A stretch of 12,986 nt of DNA. Origin: an uncultured Chloroflexota bacterium. GTDB taxonomy: Bacteria > Chloroflexota > UBA4733. Below, one piece after another: positions 1 through 6,392 of this stretch (position 1 is the stretch's first letter; every line of letters starts with the position of its first letter). The position numbers and the translations under genes were made by a program. A model generated the notes under the pieces. It saw only the letters and a program-made list of their open reading frames with translations. It did no database searches and was not told where the DNA came from. The DNA lies in the NCBI GenBank assembly GCA_937967325.1, contig CALBSQ010000197.1, forward strand, positions 1 to 12,986, given 5' to 3'.

Positions 1-21
1 TCAGATGTGTATAAGAGACAG
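1..21 (+). other. Residual Tn5/Nextera transposase adapter (not genomic)
   Basis: Positions 3-21 read AGATGTGTATAAGAGACAG, exactly the 19-bp Tn5 mosaic end used in Nextera libraries, and bases 1-2 (TC) also match the adapter oligonucleotide. Its location at base 1 of the window fits untrimmed adapter at the end of a contig. A natural Tn5/IS50 end is much less likely, because no transposase or IS sequence follows. Confidence 0.95.
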
Positions 22-160
22 GGGCAGGGGAGCCGGGGGGCAAGGGAGCAGAGGGGATTTCGTACGGGAAGGACGGTGGAGGGAGTGAAAGCGATGATAC
101 CGTGCTGCCGTCCGTCATCGAAAGTTGAGTTCTCCTCTGCTCCCCGGCTCCCCGGCCCCG
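22..160. repeat. Inverted-repeat element built from 8-nt G-rich units
   Basis: Bases 21-60 are an 8-nt periodic tract (GGGGCAGG, GGAGCCGG, GGGGCAAG, GGAGCAGA, then GGGGATTT). The opposite orientation occurs at 131-160. GGGGAGCCGGGG (27-38) is exactly complementary to 142-153, and AGCAGAGGGGA (47-57) is complementary to 131-141 with one mismatch. The core of about 73 nt holds a second complementary pair, GGACGG (71-76) with CCGTCC (108-113). The transcript could fold into a long branched hairpin. The element ends about 10 nt from the stop codon of the minus-strand solute-binding gene, so it would form the 3' end of that mRNA and might stabilise or terminate it. There is no T tract. No gene is seen in it. 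Confidence 0.6.
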
Positions 161-169
161 GCGCCCGGG

Positions 170-1699
170 CTAGGCGTTCTTCTGGAGCTCCGCGTTGATC
201 TTGCCATTGCCGGCGTCGATAGCCTCCTTGGCCGTCATCTTGCCGTCCCAGACCGGTTGCAGCACGGCGCCGAACACGTTCTGGACATCGATCCAGTTGG
301 GGACGATGGGAAAGGCTTCGGCATTGGTCAGATCGTCGATGAAAGCCTTGCGGTGGTGCGGCACGTCGGCGGCCGAGGTGAACTGGTCCGACTCCGCCAG
401 CGCCTTGAGTGGCGGGATAACGAGGCCCAAGGCCCCGTAGAGCTTGCTGGCCTCGGGGCCGGAGAGGTACTTGACCCACCGCCAGGCTTCCTGGCTGTGC
501 TTGGTACCCGACCAGGCGGAATGGGCCGAGGTTGCCGATGCGGAGTAGCGCTTGCCGCCACTGAAGATCGGCATATTGGAGCAGTCGTAGGGCCAGGTCG
601 CCGTGGTGTCATTCTTGATGACGCCAATGAGATAGTAGCCGCTGAAGGCGATAGCGGCGAGGCCCTTCTGGAAGGAGCCGGCATTCTTGTCGGCGGTCAG
701 GTCGGCGGTAGTAGGCGCAGTGTGATCCTTGGAGCGATAGTCCGCGAAGTATTGGATGGCGTCGATCACGGGCTGATTCGCAAAGAGCGATTTGAGGTTC
801 TGCTTGTCGACGATGTCCGAACCCTTCTCCAGCGACATACTGCGGTACATGAAGCTGCTGGTGACCGGACCACCGAAGCCGTAGATCTTGCTGCCGCTCT
901 GGCCGGAGGTGAGCTTCTGGGCGGCGTCGCGCATGTCATCCCAGGTCCAGTTTGCATCGGGGTACTTGATCCCCGCCTTGTCGAAGAGGTCCGTTCGATA
1001 ATACATGATGTTGGTGGCGATCTCGCGCGGCAACGCCGTGTGCTTGCCGTCGAAGGTGTAGTCCAGGTAGGCGGCGGCAAAGTAGTCGTCGAGCTTGATC
1101 GTCTTGTCTTGCTGCAGGAATGGATCAAGCACCAGGCTGATCCCTTGCTTGTTCAGCGCCGCGCCGATGAACGAGTGAGTCCAGTAGGCGTCTGGACCGG
1201 AGTTCGCGGCGACCAACGTCTCCAACTTCTGCAGGACGCCTGCTGAGCCGCCCGGCGTGGCGAAGGCGATCTGGATGGTGATATCCGGATTCTCCTTGTG
1301 GAAGGTGTCGGCAAACGTCTGATAGATCTTGAGCTCCGAGTTGTCGCCCTGGCCCAGATACTGCAACGTGACGCCGGTTCCCGCCGGCGCGGAGGAGGCA
1401 GCGGCGCTGCTCGTAGCAGCGCTGGCGGCGGCGCTACTCGTGCTGGCCGCTCTGCTCGTTATTGCCGCTGCCGAGCTTGCGCTGCTCGTGGCGGCACTCG
1501 AGCTTGCCGGCGCACTGGAGCTGGCCGCCGAGGTCGAGCTTGCGGGCGCAGCCGAACTGGACGCGAGTGTGCCGCTGGACGCGCTGGAACCGGCAGCCGT
1601 GCTGCCGCCGGCAGAGGCGCCGCAGGCTGCCAGCAGCGAGGCGCCGGCGAGCAGACCGATGCCTGCCAGCAGCCGGCGTCTAGTGGTGAGGGGAGACAT
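170..1699 (-). CDS. ABC transporter extracellular solute-binding lipoprotein (family 1, probably sugar)
   Basis: This 509-residue protein should be exported, lipid-anchored, and deliver a solute, probably a sugar or oligosaccharide, to an ABC importer. The N-terminus has TTRRRLLAG (twin-arginine-like, residues 5-13), a hydrophobic stretch, and lipobox LAAC with Cys26. Residues 27-109 are an almost pure Ser/Ala/Thr/Pro linker. From about residue 110 the sequence resembles SBP_bac_1 proteins: YYRTDLFDKAGI followed by a NWTWDDM segment, and a Trp-rich C-terminal half (WRWVKYLSGPEASKLYG). The ATG at 1699 is chosen because AGGA lies 7 nt upstream (1707-1710); a TTG six codons earlier is possible. 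Permease and ATPase genes are absent; they may lie beyond the contig end at base 1. The sugar assignment is inferred from the family and the Trp-rich half; no ligand can be read from the sequence. Confidence 0.88.
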   Translation of the reverse strand: MSPLTTRRRLLAGIGLLAGASLLAACGASAGGSTAAGSSASSGTLASSSAAPASSTSAASSSAPASSSAATSSASSAAAITSRAASTSSAAASAATSSAAASSAPAGTGVTLQYLGQGDNSELKIYQTFADTFHKENPDITIQIAFATPGGSAGVLQKLETLVAANSGPDAYWTHSFIGAALNKQGISLVLDPFLQQDKTIKLDDYFAAAYLDYTFDGKHTALPREIATNIMYYRTDLFDKAGIKYPDANWTWDDMRDAAQKLTSGQSGSKIYGFGGPVTSSFMYRSMSLEKGSDIVDKQNLKSLFANQPVIDAIQYFADYRSKDHTAPTTADLTADKNAGSFQKGLAAIAFSGYYLIGVIKNDTTATWPYDCSNMPIFSGGKRYSASATSAHSAWSGTKHSQEAWRWVKYLSGPEASKLYGALGLVIPPLKALAESDQFTSAADVPHHRKAFIDDLTNAEAFPIVPNWIDVQNVFGAVLQPVWDGKMTAKEAIDAGNGKINAELQKNA

Positions 1700-1785
1700 T
1701 CGTCGATCCTTTCGCAACCTATCCTATGGACCGCGCCCGAAGACGAGCGTCGTCCCACCTCGGGGACAGGCGCTTCCGAGCACTG

Positions 1786-1800
1786 CACTATAGTATGCGC
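1786..1800. promoter_or_regulatory. Possible -10 region in the divergent intergenic gap
   Basis: The 156-nt gap between the divergent solute-binding and peptidase genes is GC-rich except for CACTATAGTATGC. The palindrome ACTATAGT there gives a TATAGT hexamer (5 of 6 to the sigma-70 -10 consensus) on both strands. No convincing -35 hexamer is seen at 16-18 nt on either strand, so this is only a candidate. Promoters for both genes are expected in this gap. Confidence 0.22.
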
Positions 1801-1855
1801 TACGAGCGGGCACTGGCGCAGGGCTGCTCGGCACGTAGGTGTAAGGAGCCAGCCA

Positions 1856-3799
1856 TTGCGGGACGATCGCCGCCCACTAACCCCGGAGGAACTGGTCCGC
1901 GCCCGGACGGTCAGCTCTCCACAACTATCGCCGGATGGAACCCAGGTAGCGTTTGTCGTGAGTACGGCGTCACAGGAGCGAGGTCGATCGTCAACCGGTA
2001 TCTGGCTAGCTGCTACGAACGGTCAAGGGCAGCGGCAGCTCACCTGGGGCCGGGGAGAACACTCGCCACGCTGGTCTCCCGATGGAGGGGCGCTGTTATT
2101 CGTCGGCGGGCGCGAGGCGACGGGGTCGCAGCTTTGCCTGTTGTCACTAGGTGGTGGCGAGGCGCAACCGTTGACGTCGGGACCAGCGGAGGCACTGGCG
2201 CCGCACTGGTCTCCCGATGGGAAGTCCGTAGCATTCCTGCGGCGCGACCCTCCGGATCTCGGCCGCCAGCTCGATGAGAGCCGGGGAGACGATGCACAGG
2301 TGGCAGACTCCGGCTATCGCTATCACCGGCTCTGCGTCCTGGACGTGGCTTCCGGCGTGGTGAAGCAGGTATCGCCGCTTGGAGCGGCCCAGGTCTGGCA
2401 GTGCGCCTGGTCACCGGACGGGCTGGAGCTGCTGGCGGCGGTGACGCCAACGCCCAAGGCCGAGCAACAGGCTGGGACGACCGATGTCGTGGTCTATACC
2501 TTGGCGACCGGGTCGGCTCGACGGCTCTGCACGGTTGAGGGCTACGTTTCGTCACCCTGCTGGTCGCCCGATGGCCGGCAGGTCGCCTTCCTGGCCGCGC
2601 TGGAGCAGCCGGCGCACGGGGAGATCGTGCTCGTGCCGGCCAGCGGCGGCGAGCCACGGGGGCTGCTCGGTGAGGCCGAGCTAACCGCCACCTGGCTAGC
2701 CTGGCCGGCGTCGGTGGATCGCCTGCTTTTTTCCGCTCAGGTTGACTTGCAGAGCGGGCTGTTTGCCATCACCCCAGGTGGCGACCCAGTGCCAATCTGG
2801 AGGCCCGACCAGCTTAGCCGCGGCGTCTTTGGCACCGATTTTAGCTTGGATGGCTCGGCCACACTGGCGGCAACGGTCCGCAGTGGACCAGAGACGCCGC
2901 CAGAAGTCTGGGTAGGGCCAATCGAGCGATCCTCGCCTGTCGCGTCTGAGCGGCCGGATTCCCGGTTCCGGCAGGTGACCGACCTGCATTCCCAGGGCAG
3001 CGGGTGCAAACTCGGACGTACCGAGACCGTGTATTGGCGCGCCAGAGACGGCCTGTGCCTCTCCGGCTTGCTGGTGCTCCCCCCAGGCTATCAGCTCGGA
3101 CACTCCGTGCCGTTGGTCGTCCGTCCGCACGGCGGCCCCGGGATGGTCTGGTCGGATGGCTTCTACGCCAGCGGACCCGGCTGGACGCACCTGCTGGCGA
3201 ATCACGGCATCGCCGTGTTCATGCCCAATCCACGCGGGGGCGCCGGGCGGGGACGCGCGTTCCTCCTGGCCAATCGTGGCGACCTTGGCGGGTCCGACTT
3301 TACCGACATTATGTCCGGTATCGACGCGCTGATAGAACGAGGTGTGGCCGATCCGAGCCGGCTTGGCATTGGCGGCTGGAGCTACGGCGGCTACATGACC
3401 GCCTGGGCCATCACCCAGACCGATCGCTTCAAGGCAGCCGTCGTCGGCGCCGGCATCGTCAACTGGATCAGCTACGAGGGCCAGTGCGACTGTCCCCAGC
3501 TCTTCCCGCGCTGGTACACGCTGGAGGACGTTTACCACCAGCGGCAGCGGAGCATAGCCAGCTCCCCGATCACCCACGCCGCCCGCGTCCGCACGCCCAC
3601 GCTCATCCTGCAAGGCGCCGATGATCCGCGCGTGCCCGCTCCGCAAGCTGGCGAGCTGTACCAGGGCCTGCGCCAGCTCGGCGTGCCGGTGGAATATGTC
3701 TGCTACCCGCGAGAGGGCCATAGCATCACCGAGCGCCAGCACCAGCTCGACCTGCTGCGGCGGGCCAGCGGCTGGTTCGTCCGTTACTTATCAAGCTAG
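1856..3799 (+). CDS. S9 family serine peptidase (prolyl oligopeptidase / acylaminoacyl-peptidase type)
   Basis: A 647-residue cytoplasmic peptidase (no signal peptide seen) that should cleave short peptides or acyl-peptides. The N-terminal beta-propeller shows SPDG-type blade motifs at residues about 25, 74 and 119 and at least two more further on (AWSPDG, CWSPDG). The C-terminal alpha/beta hydrolase carries the triad: Ser509 in GGWSYGGYMT, Asp590 in GADDPRVP, His622 in REGHSI. An oxyanion-region motif RPHGGPG also fits. Length is typical for S9C enzymes. The reading frame is open far upstream, but TTG at 1856 is chosen because AAGGAG (1843-1848) sits 7 nt before it and homology-like sequence (LTPEELVRARTVSSPQLSPDG) begins just after. 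Family is secure; exact specificity is not. Confidence 0.92.
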   Translation: MRDDRRPLTPEELVRARTVSSPQLSPDGTQVAFVVSTASQERGRSSTGIWLAATNGQGQRQLTWGRGEHSPRWSPDGGALLFVGGREATGSQLCLLSLGGGEAQPLTSGPAEALAPHWSPDGKSVAFLRRDPPDLGRQLDESRGDDAQVADSGYRYHRLCVLDVASGVVKQVSPLGAAQVWQCAWSPDGLELLAAVTPTPKAEQQAGTTDVVVYTLATGSARRLCTVEGYVSSPCWSPDGRQVAFLAALEQPAHGEIVLVPASGGEPRGLLGEAELTATWLAWPASVDRLLFSAQVDLQSGLFAITPGGDPVPIWRPDQLSRGVFGTDFSLDGSATLAATVRSGPETPPEVWVGPIERSSPVASERPDSRFRQVTDLHSQGSGCKLGRTETVYWRARDGLCLSGLLVLPPGYQLGHSVPLVVRPHGGPGMVWSDGFYASGPGWTHLLANHGIAVFMPNPRGGAGRGRAFLLANRGDLGGSDFTDIMSGIDALIERGVADPSRLGIGGWSYGGYMTAWAITQTDRFKAAVVGAGIVNWISYEGQCDCPQLFPRWYTLEDVYHQRQRSIASSPITHAARVRTPTLILQGADDPRVPAPQAGELYQGLRQLGVPVEYVCYPREGHSITERQHQLDLLRRASGWFVRYLSS

Positions 3800-3830
3800 A
3801 CGCACTGGCGTCGTCGGTCGCGGCGGGAAT

Positions 3831-3851
3831 GGCAGTAGTTGCCCCACTGCC
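3831..3851. promoter_or_regulatory. Inverted repeat upstream of the toxin-antitoxin-like pair
   Basis: GGCAGT (3831-3836) and ACTGCC (3846-3851) form a perfect 6-bp inverted repeat with a 9-nt spacer. A second palindrome, CGCATGCG, lies at 3861-3868. Type II antitoxins usually repress their own operon by binding such palindromes, so either could be an operator. The first could also be a weak terminator of the peptidase gene, but no T tract follows. No clear promoter hexamers are seen. Confidence 0.22.
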
Positions 3852-3948
3852 TATGGCGAACGCATGCGGTGAATCGAGTTCTGGTAGCATGTGCCCGCGA
3901 ACAGCGAACACTGCTCGGCCCTGGAACGATGTGGCAAAGGGAAAAACG

Positions 3949-4248
3949 TTGGCAGCTGCAATTCAAACGGCCAGGCTCGGGCCCGACGGCCAACTGAGCT
4001 TATCCCCGGAGGTCCGCGACGCAGCTAAGCTCTCCTGTGGGGATCTGGTGGTACTTCGGGTCACGGATGAGGGGGTGCTGCTGCACGCCATCGACCCGGA
4101 TCAGGCTTGGTTCTGGACGCCGGAGTGGCAGGAGGGCGAGCGCGAGGCTGATGCCGAAATCGCCGCGGGCAATGTCGAGCGTTTCGATAGCGGTGAGGAG
4201 TTCTTAGCTGCGATGGAGAGGGATCTCAAGCCGCTAAAGCAGCCGTAG
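3949..4248 (+). CDS. AbrB/MazE-like antitoxin of a putative type II TA pair
   Basis: A 99-residue protein. Residues about 8-45 (ARLGPDGQLSLSPEVRDA, then GDLVVLRV) match the SpoVT/AbrB swapped-hairpin DNA-binding pattern, in which a tract like GRLVIPKALRE precedes a GDEVEL-like strand. The acidic C-terminal half contains ERFDSGEEFLAAME, resembling the toxin-binding tails of antitoxins. TTG at 3949 is preferred because AAAGGGA (3936-3942) precedes it and the conserved domain starts right after. An in-frame GTG at 3931 and an ATG at 3829 are alternatives, but their extra residues have no domain character. It is followed after 1 nt by the toxin-like gene, the usual antitoxin-first order. Expected role: bind and neutralise the toxin and repress the operon. 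Confidence 0.7.
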   Translation: MAAAIQTARLGPDGQLSLSPEVRDAAKLSCGDLVVLRVTDEGVLLHAIDPDQAWFWTPEWQEGEREADAEIAAGNVERFDSGEEFLAAMERDLKPLKQP

Positions 4249-4249
4249 C

Positions 4250-4540
4250 GTGCCCACCTACGAGCGCAATGCTCGTTTCCGACGCGAGTATCGAGCTCTG
4301 ACCCCGGAGCAGCAGCGCGCCGTGCTCCAGATGCTCCGGCTGTTCCTCGCCGGCCTGGCTGCGGGTCGGTTCTCGTCGCGCCTACGTGTCAAACGTGTCG
4401 AAAGCCATCCAGGCGTTTGGGAAGTCACCTGGGCGCCGGACGGCCGTGCCACCTTCGAGTACGGGCCGGAAGTCCGCCCGGGCGAGCCGCACATCATCTG
4501 GCGGCGCGTCGGCGCCCACGACATCTTCCGCGAGCCCTGA
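4250..4540 (+). CDS. RelE/ParE-superfamily toxin-like protein
   Basis: A 96-residue basic protein starting at GTG, one base after the antitoxin stop, with no ribosome-binding site of its own. It is probably translated by coupling. The pattern fits the RelE/ParE fold: N-terminal helices (RNARFRREYRALTPEQQ), then LRVKRVESHPGVWEVTWAPDGR, a strand-rich middle typical of this superfamily, and a C-terminal IIWRRVGAHDIF, which resembles the final strand with its catalytic-side residues. Whether it is an mRNA endonuclease (RelE-like) or a gyrase poison (ParE-like) cannot be decided from sequence. The pairing of an AbrB-type antitoxin with a RelE/ParE-type toxin is less standard than MazE/MazF. Confidence 0.65.
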   Translation: MPTYERNARFRREYRALTPEQQRAVLQMLRLFLAGLAAGRFSSRLRVKRVESHPGVWEVTWAPDGRATFEYGPEVRPGEPHIIWRRVGAHDIFREP

Positions 4541-4765
4541 ATGTTGATCGGGTGATTCGATCTCGGCCTCACACAATTCCCCCACCATATGCTGGTCAGG
4601 CGTGGCGACGACGGGTCAAGCCGAGCGCGGACGCCACGAATGGGGCCGCGGCCAGGCCAACCAGCAAGAGGATTCGCGCCGATCGGTCAGGCCCATTGCG
4701 CCCGGCCGCGCCGGGCGCTATGTTCCCTACGCCGGGGTCGCGACGCGACACCTTGCCACGCCCGC
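4541..4765. other. Low-information stretch before the beta-helix domain
   Basis: Between the toxin-like stop and the first recognisable beta-helix residues, no frame shows family resemblance. The plus frame from ATG 4589 gives Arg/Pro/Gly-rich sequence without a signal peptide. The stretch may be an eroded 5' part of the beta-helix gene or plain intergenic DNA. Confidence 0.4.
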
Positions 4766-5377
4766 GTCGCCCCCAACGTCGTCCTCGACCTCGGCGGCCA
4801 CACCCTGACCGGCCCCTCCTATACCAGCGACGGTGTCTTCATTGAGCCCGGGGCGACCAACGCCCGCGTGCTCGATGGCACGGTGATTAATTTCAACTTC
4901 GGCGTGGCAGACAACGGCTCCGGCGCCGTGATCCAGCGTGTCACCGCCCATCGCAACAACATCGGCATCGCGGTGGGGGACGTGCTTACCCTTGGCGGCG
5001 GCATCTGCTCCGCCCCCGGATGCTACCCCGTCGCGGGCAGCGTCCTCAGCAACGGCCGGGCCCTGGGCAACGGCAGCGGTATCGAGCTGTTCGACGCCTC
5101 GGCTGTCACGGTTGCCAGCAGCACGACGAGCGGGGGCATCGTTGGCATCGATCTCGATGCCCCGTCCTCCCGCGACCGGGTGGTCGGCAACGCTGCCAAC
5201 AACAATGAGGCAAACGGCATCTTCGTGGATACCAGCGCCACGCACCATCAGCTCGCGGGCAACAAGGCCACCGGGAACGGCTTCGTCGACCTGGAGGACT
5301 TCAACCCGGGCTGCGACAGCAACCAGCGGGTGGGCAACACCTTCGGCACGAGCGACCCCGCCAGCTGCATCCACTGA
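4589..5377 (+). CDS. Right-handed parallel beta-helix repeat protein, N-terminus probably eroded
   Basis: Residues 62-262 look like a pectate-lyase-type parallel beta-helix (Beta_helix/NosD-like): PNVVLDLGGHTLTG opens the first coil. Coils with N/G/V ladders follow (GVFIEPGATNARVLDGTV, HRNNIGIAVG, NNNEANGIFVDTSA, HHQLAGNKATGNGFVDL). The ending, with NTFGTSDPASCIH, resembles the normal C-terminus of such secreted proteins. Members usually carry a signal peptide and a short Cys-containing strand before NVVLDLGGHTL. Here residues 1-61 are Arg/Pro-rich with no hydrophobic core. ATG 4589 is the only start in a frame opened by the stop at 4553-4555, and it lacks a ribosome-binding site. I infer that a 5' deletion or frameshift removed the true start. 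A pseudogene is possible. No catalytic residues are identified. Confidence 0.6.
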   Translation: MLVRRGDDGSSRARTPRMGPRPGQPARGFAPIGQAHCARPRRALCSLRRGRDATPCHARVAPNVVLDLGGHTLTGPSYTSDGVFIEPGATNARVLDGTVINFNFGVADNGSGAVIQRVTAHRNNIGIAVGDVLTLGGGICSAPGCYPVAGSVLSNGRALGNGSGIELFDASAVTVASSTTSGGIVGIDLDAPSSRDRVVGNAANNNEANGIFVDTSATHHQLAGNKATGNGFVDLEDFNPGCDSNQRVGNTFGTSDPASCIH

Positions 5378-5394
5378 GCCAACCCTTAAACTCA

Positions 5395-5452
5395 AGCCAC
5401 GATGAAACCCGCAGGGCTGGCCTCTGGGTGCGATGTACATCTCGTCGTGGCT
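5395..5452. terminator. Hairpin between convergent genes, possible bidirectional terminator
   Basis: Bases 5395-5405 (AGCCACGATGA) pair with 5442-5452 (TCGTCGTGGCT) over 11 bp with one G-T wobble. The 36-nt loop contains a smaller hairpin (ACCC with GGGT, CAG with CTG). It sits exactly between the stop of the plus-strand beta-helix gene and the stop of the minus-strand truB, overlapping the truB stop codon. Neither side has a proper U tract; the minus side reads TTGAGTTTAAGGG. It may therefore act as an mRNA 3' stabiliser rather than a classical intrinsic terminator. Confidence 0.42.
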
Positions 5453-6383
5453 ATTGGCACAGCGGGTCAGGTGGCATGCACGATGCCAGTGGCAACGGAG
5501 CGGCGGGACCGCGGCTGAGCACCTTTTCCGGCTGGATGACGCCCGCCGCGGCCTGACCGATGGCGACAAGCCCGCCGTCCCGGCTGAACATGGCCAATTT
5601 GCCGTCCGGCGCCGTCCCTTGTGGTATCCGGCGCCCATGGATGATGTCCACTAGCTCGCTGAGGCTCAGGATGGTCCTCGCGAATCCGGCGACCGCCGTG
5701 ACCGGCGGCAAGAGGAGCGCCTGCAGCCTGCCCTCGATCGCGGCGCTCAGCTCATCAAGTGTGACCGCCTGCCGCATTGTGAAGGCCCCGGAGGCGGTCC
5801 GGCGCAGTCCGGCGAGGTAGGCCCGACAGCCGAGCGCGCGCCCAATATCGCGTGCCAGCGCGCGCACGTAGGTGCCCTTGGAGCAGTGGATGTCCAGTAT
5901 CAGCCGTGGCGGCTCCCACTCCAGGAGCGAGAGGGAATGGACCGTGACCTCTCGCTCCGGCGGCTCGACCGCTTCCCCTTTCCTTGCCAGCGTGTAGAGG
6001 CGTTGGCCGCCGATGGAGATGGCTGAGAAGGCAGGGGGGCGTTGTCGGATGGCGCCGCTAAAGGCCGGCAGCGCGGCTTCCACGGCCTCGCGGCTGATGG
6101 CGTTCCAGTCGCCGCGCGCCACGTCACGCCCCTCCGCGTCGCCGGTGTCGGTCTCGCGGCCCAGCTCGACGGTCGCGCGGTAGCGCTTGTCGTCGTGCTC
6201 TAGGTAGCTCAGCAGGCGCGTGGAGGGACCTAAGGCGCAGACGAGCACGCCCGTCGCCAGCGGGTCGAGCGTGCCGGCATAGCCCGCCTGCCGGGTCTGC
6301 GTGAGCCGTCGGACCCGATCCAGCGCGCCGCGCGAGCTGAGGCCTAGAGGTTTATCCAGGATGATGAAGCCGTTGTACGTCAA
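5451..6383 (-). CDS. truB: tRNA pseudouridine(55) synthase TruB
   Basis: A 310-residue enzyme that isomerises U55 to pseudouridine in the T-arm of tRNAs. It has the TruB landmarks: NGFIILDKPLGLSS at the start, catalytic Asp40 in GTLDPLATG, Tyr68 in DKRY, and CSKGTYVRALARDIG. A PUA-like C-terminal part contains a HGRRIPQG-like segment. Oddities: Tyr35 occupies the place of the conserved His before the catalytic loop (His43 in E. coli), and the usual PxYSAxK reads PPAFSAIS. Start is TTG at 6383, the only start after the in-frame glyQS stop 9 nt upstream, with a weak GGGCGG as possible ribosome-binding site. It is the last gene of the operon in the window; the ribF/rpsO that often follow are not here. 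Confidence 0.93.
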   Translation of the reverse strand: MTYNGFIILDKPLGLSSRGALDRVRRLTQTRQAGYAGTLDPLATGVLVCALGPSTRLLSYLEHDDKRYRATVELGRETDTGDAEGRDVARGDWNAISREAVEAALPAFSGAIRQRPPAFSAISIGGQRLYTLARKGEAVEPPEREVTVHSLSLLEWEPPRLILDIHCSKGTYVRALARDIGRALGCRAYLAGLRRTASGAFTMRQAVTLDELSAAIEGRLQALLLPPVTAVAGFARTILSLSELVDIIHGRRIPQGTAPDGKLAMFSRDGGLVAIGQAAAGVIQPEKVLSRGPAAPLPLASCMPPDPLCQ

Positions 6384-6392
6384 CCGCCCAAC

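Noticed and set aside
1..21. Natural Tn5/IS50 transposon end
   Set aside because: Exact engineered mosaic end at the very first bases, with no IS50 sequence, transposase or target duplication.
125..1246. Long plus-strand open frame opposite the solute-binding gene
   Set aside because: Antisense to a well-supported gene in GC-rich DNA; the translation shows no family motifs.
1329..1793. Hydrophobic Leu/Ala-rich plus-strand frame that looks like membrane segments
   Set aside because: It is the antisense reading of the Ser/Ala linker codons; reverse-complemented Ser/Ala codons read as Leu/Ala/Val/Glu, so the hydrophobicity is an artefact.
2696..3742. A 348-codon minus-strand frame opposite the S9 peptidase
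   Set aside because: Shadow of the peptidase; the plus-strand frame carries the intact catalytic triad.
4596..4676. Minus-strand reading with a hydrophobic run followed by RRRHA and a stop, like a C-terminal membrane anchor
   Set aside because: The frame upstream is antisense to the beta-helix gene, with no start, ribosome-binding site or domain; probably chance, though it lies in the eroded stretch.
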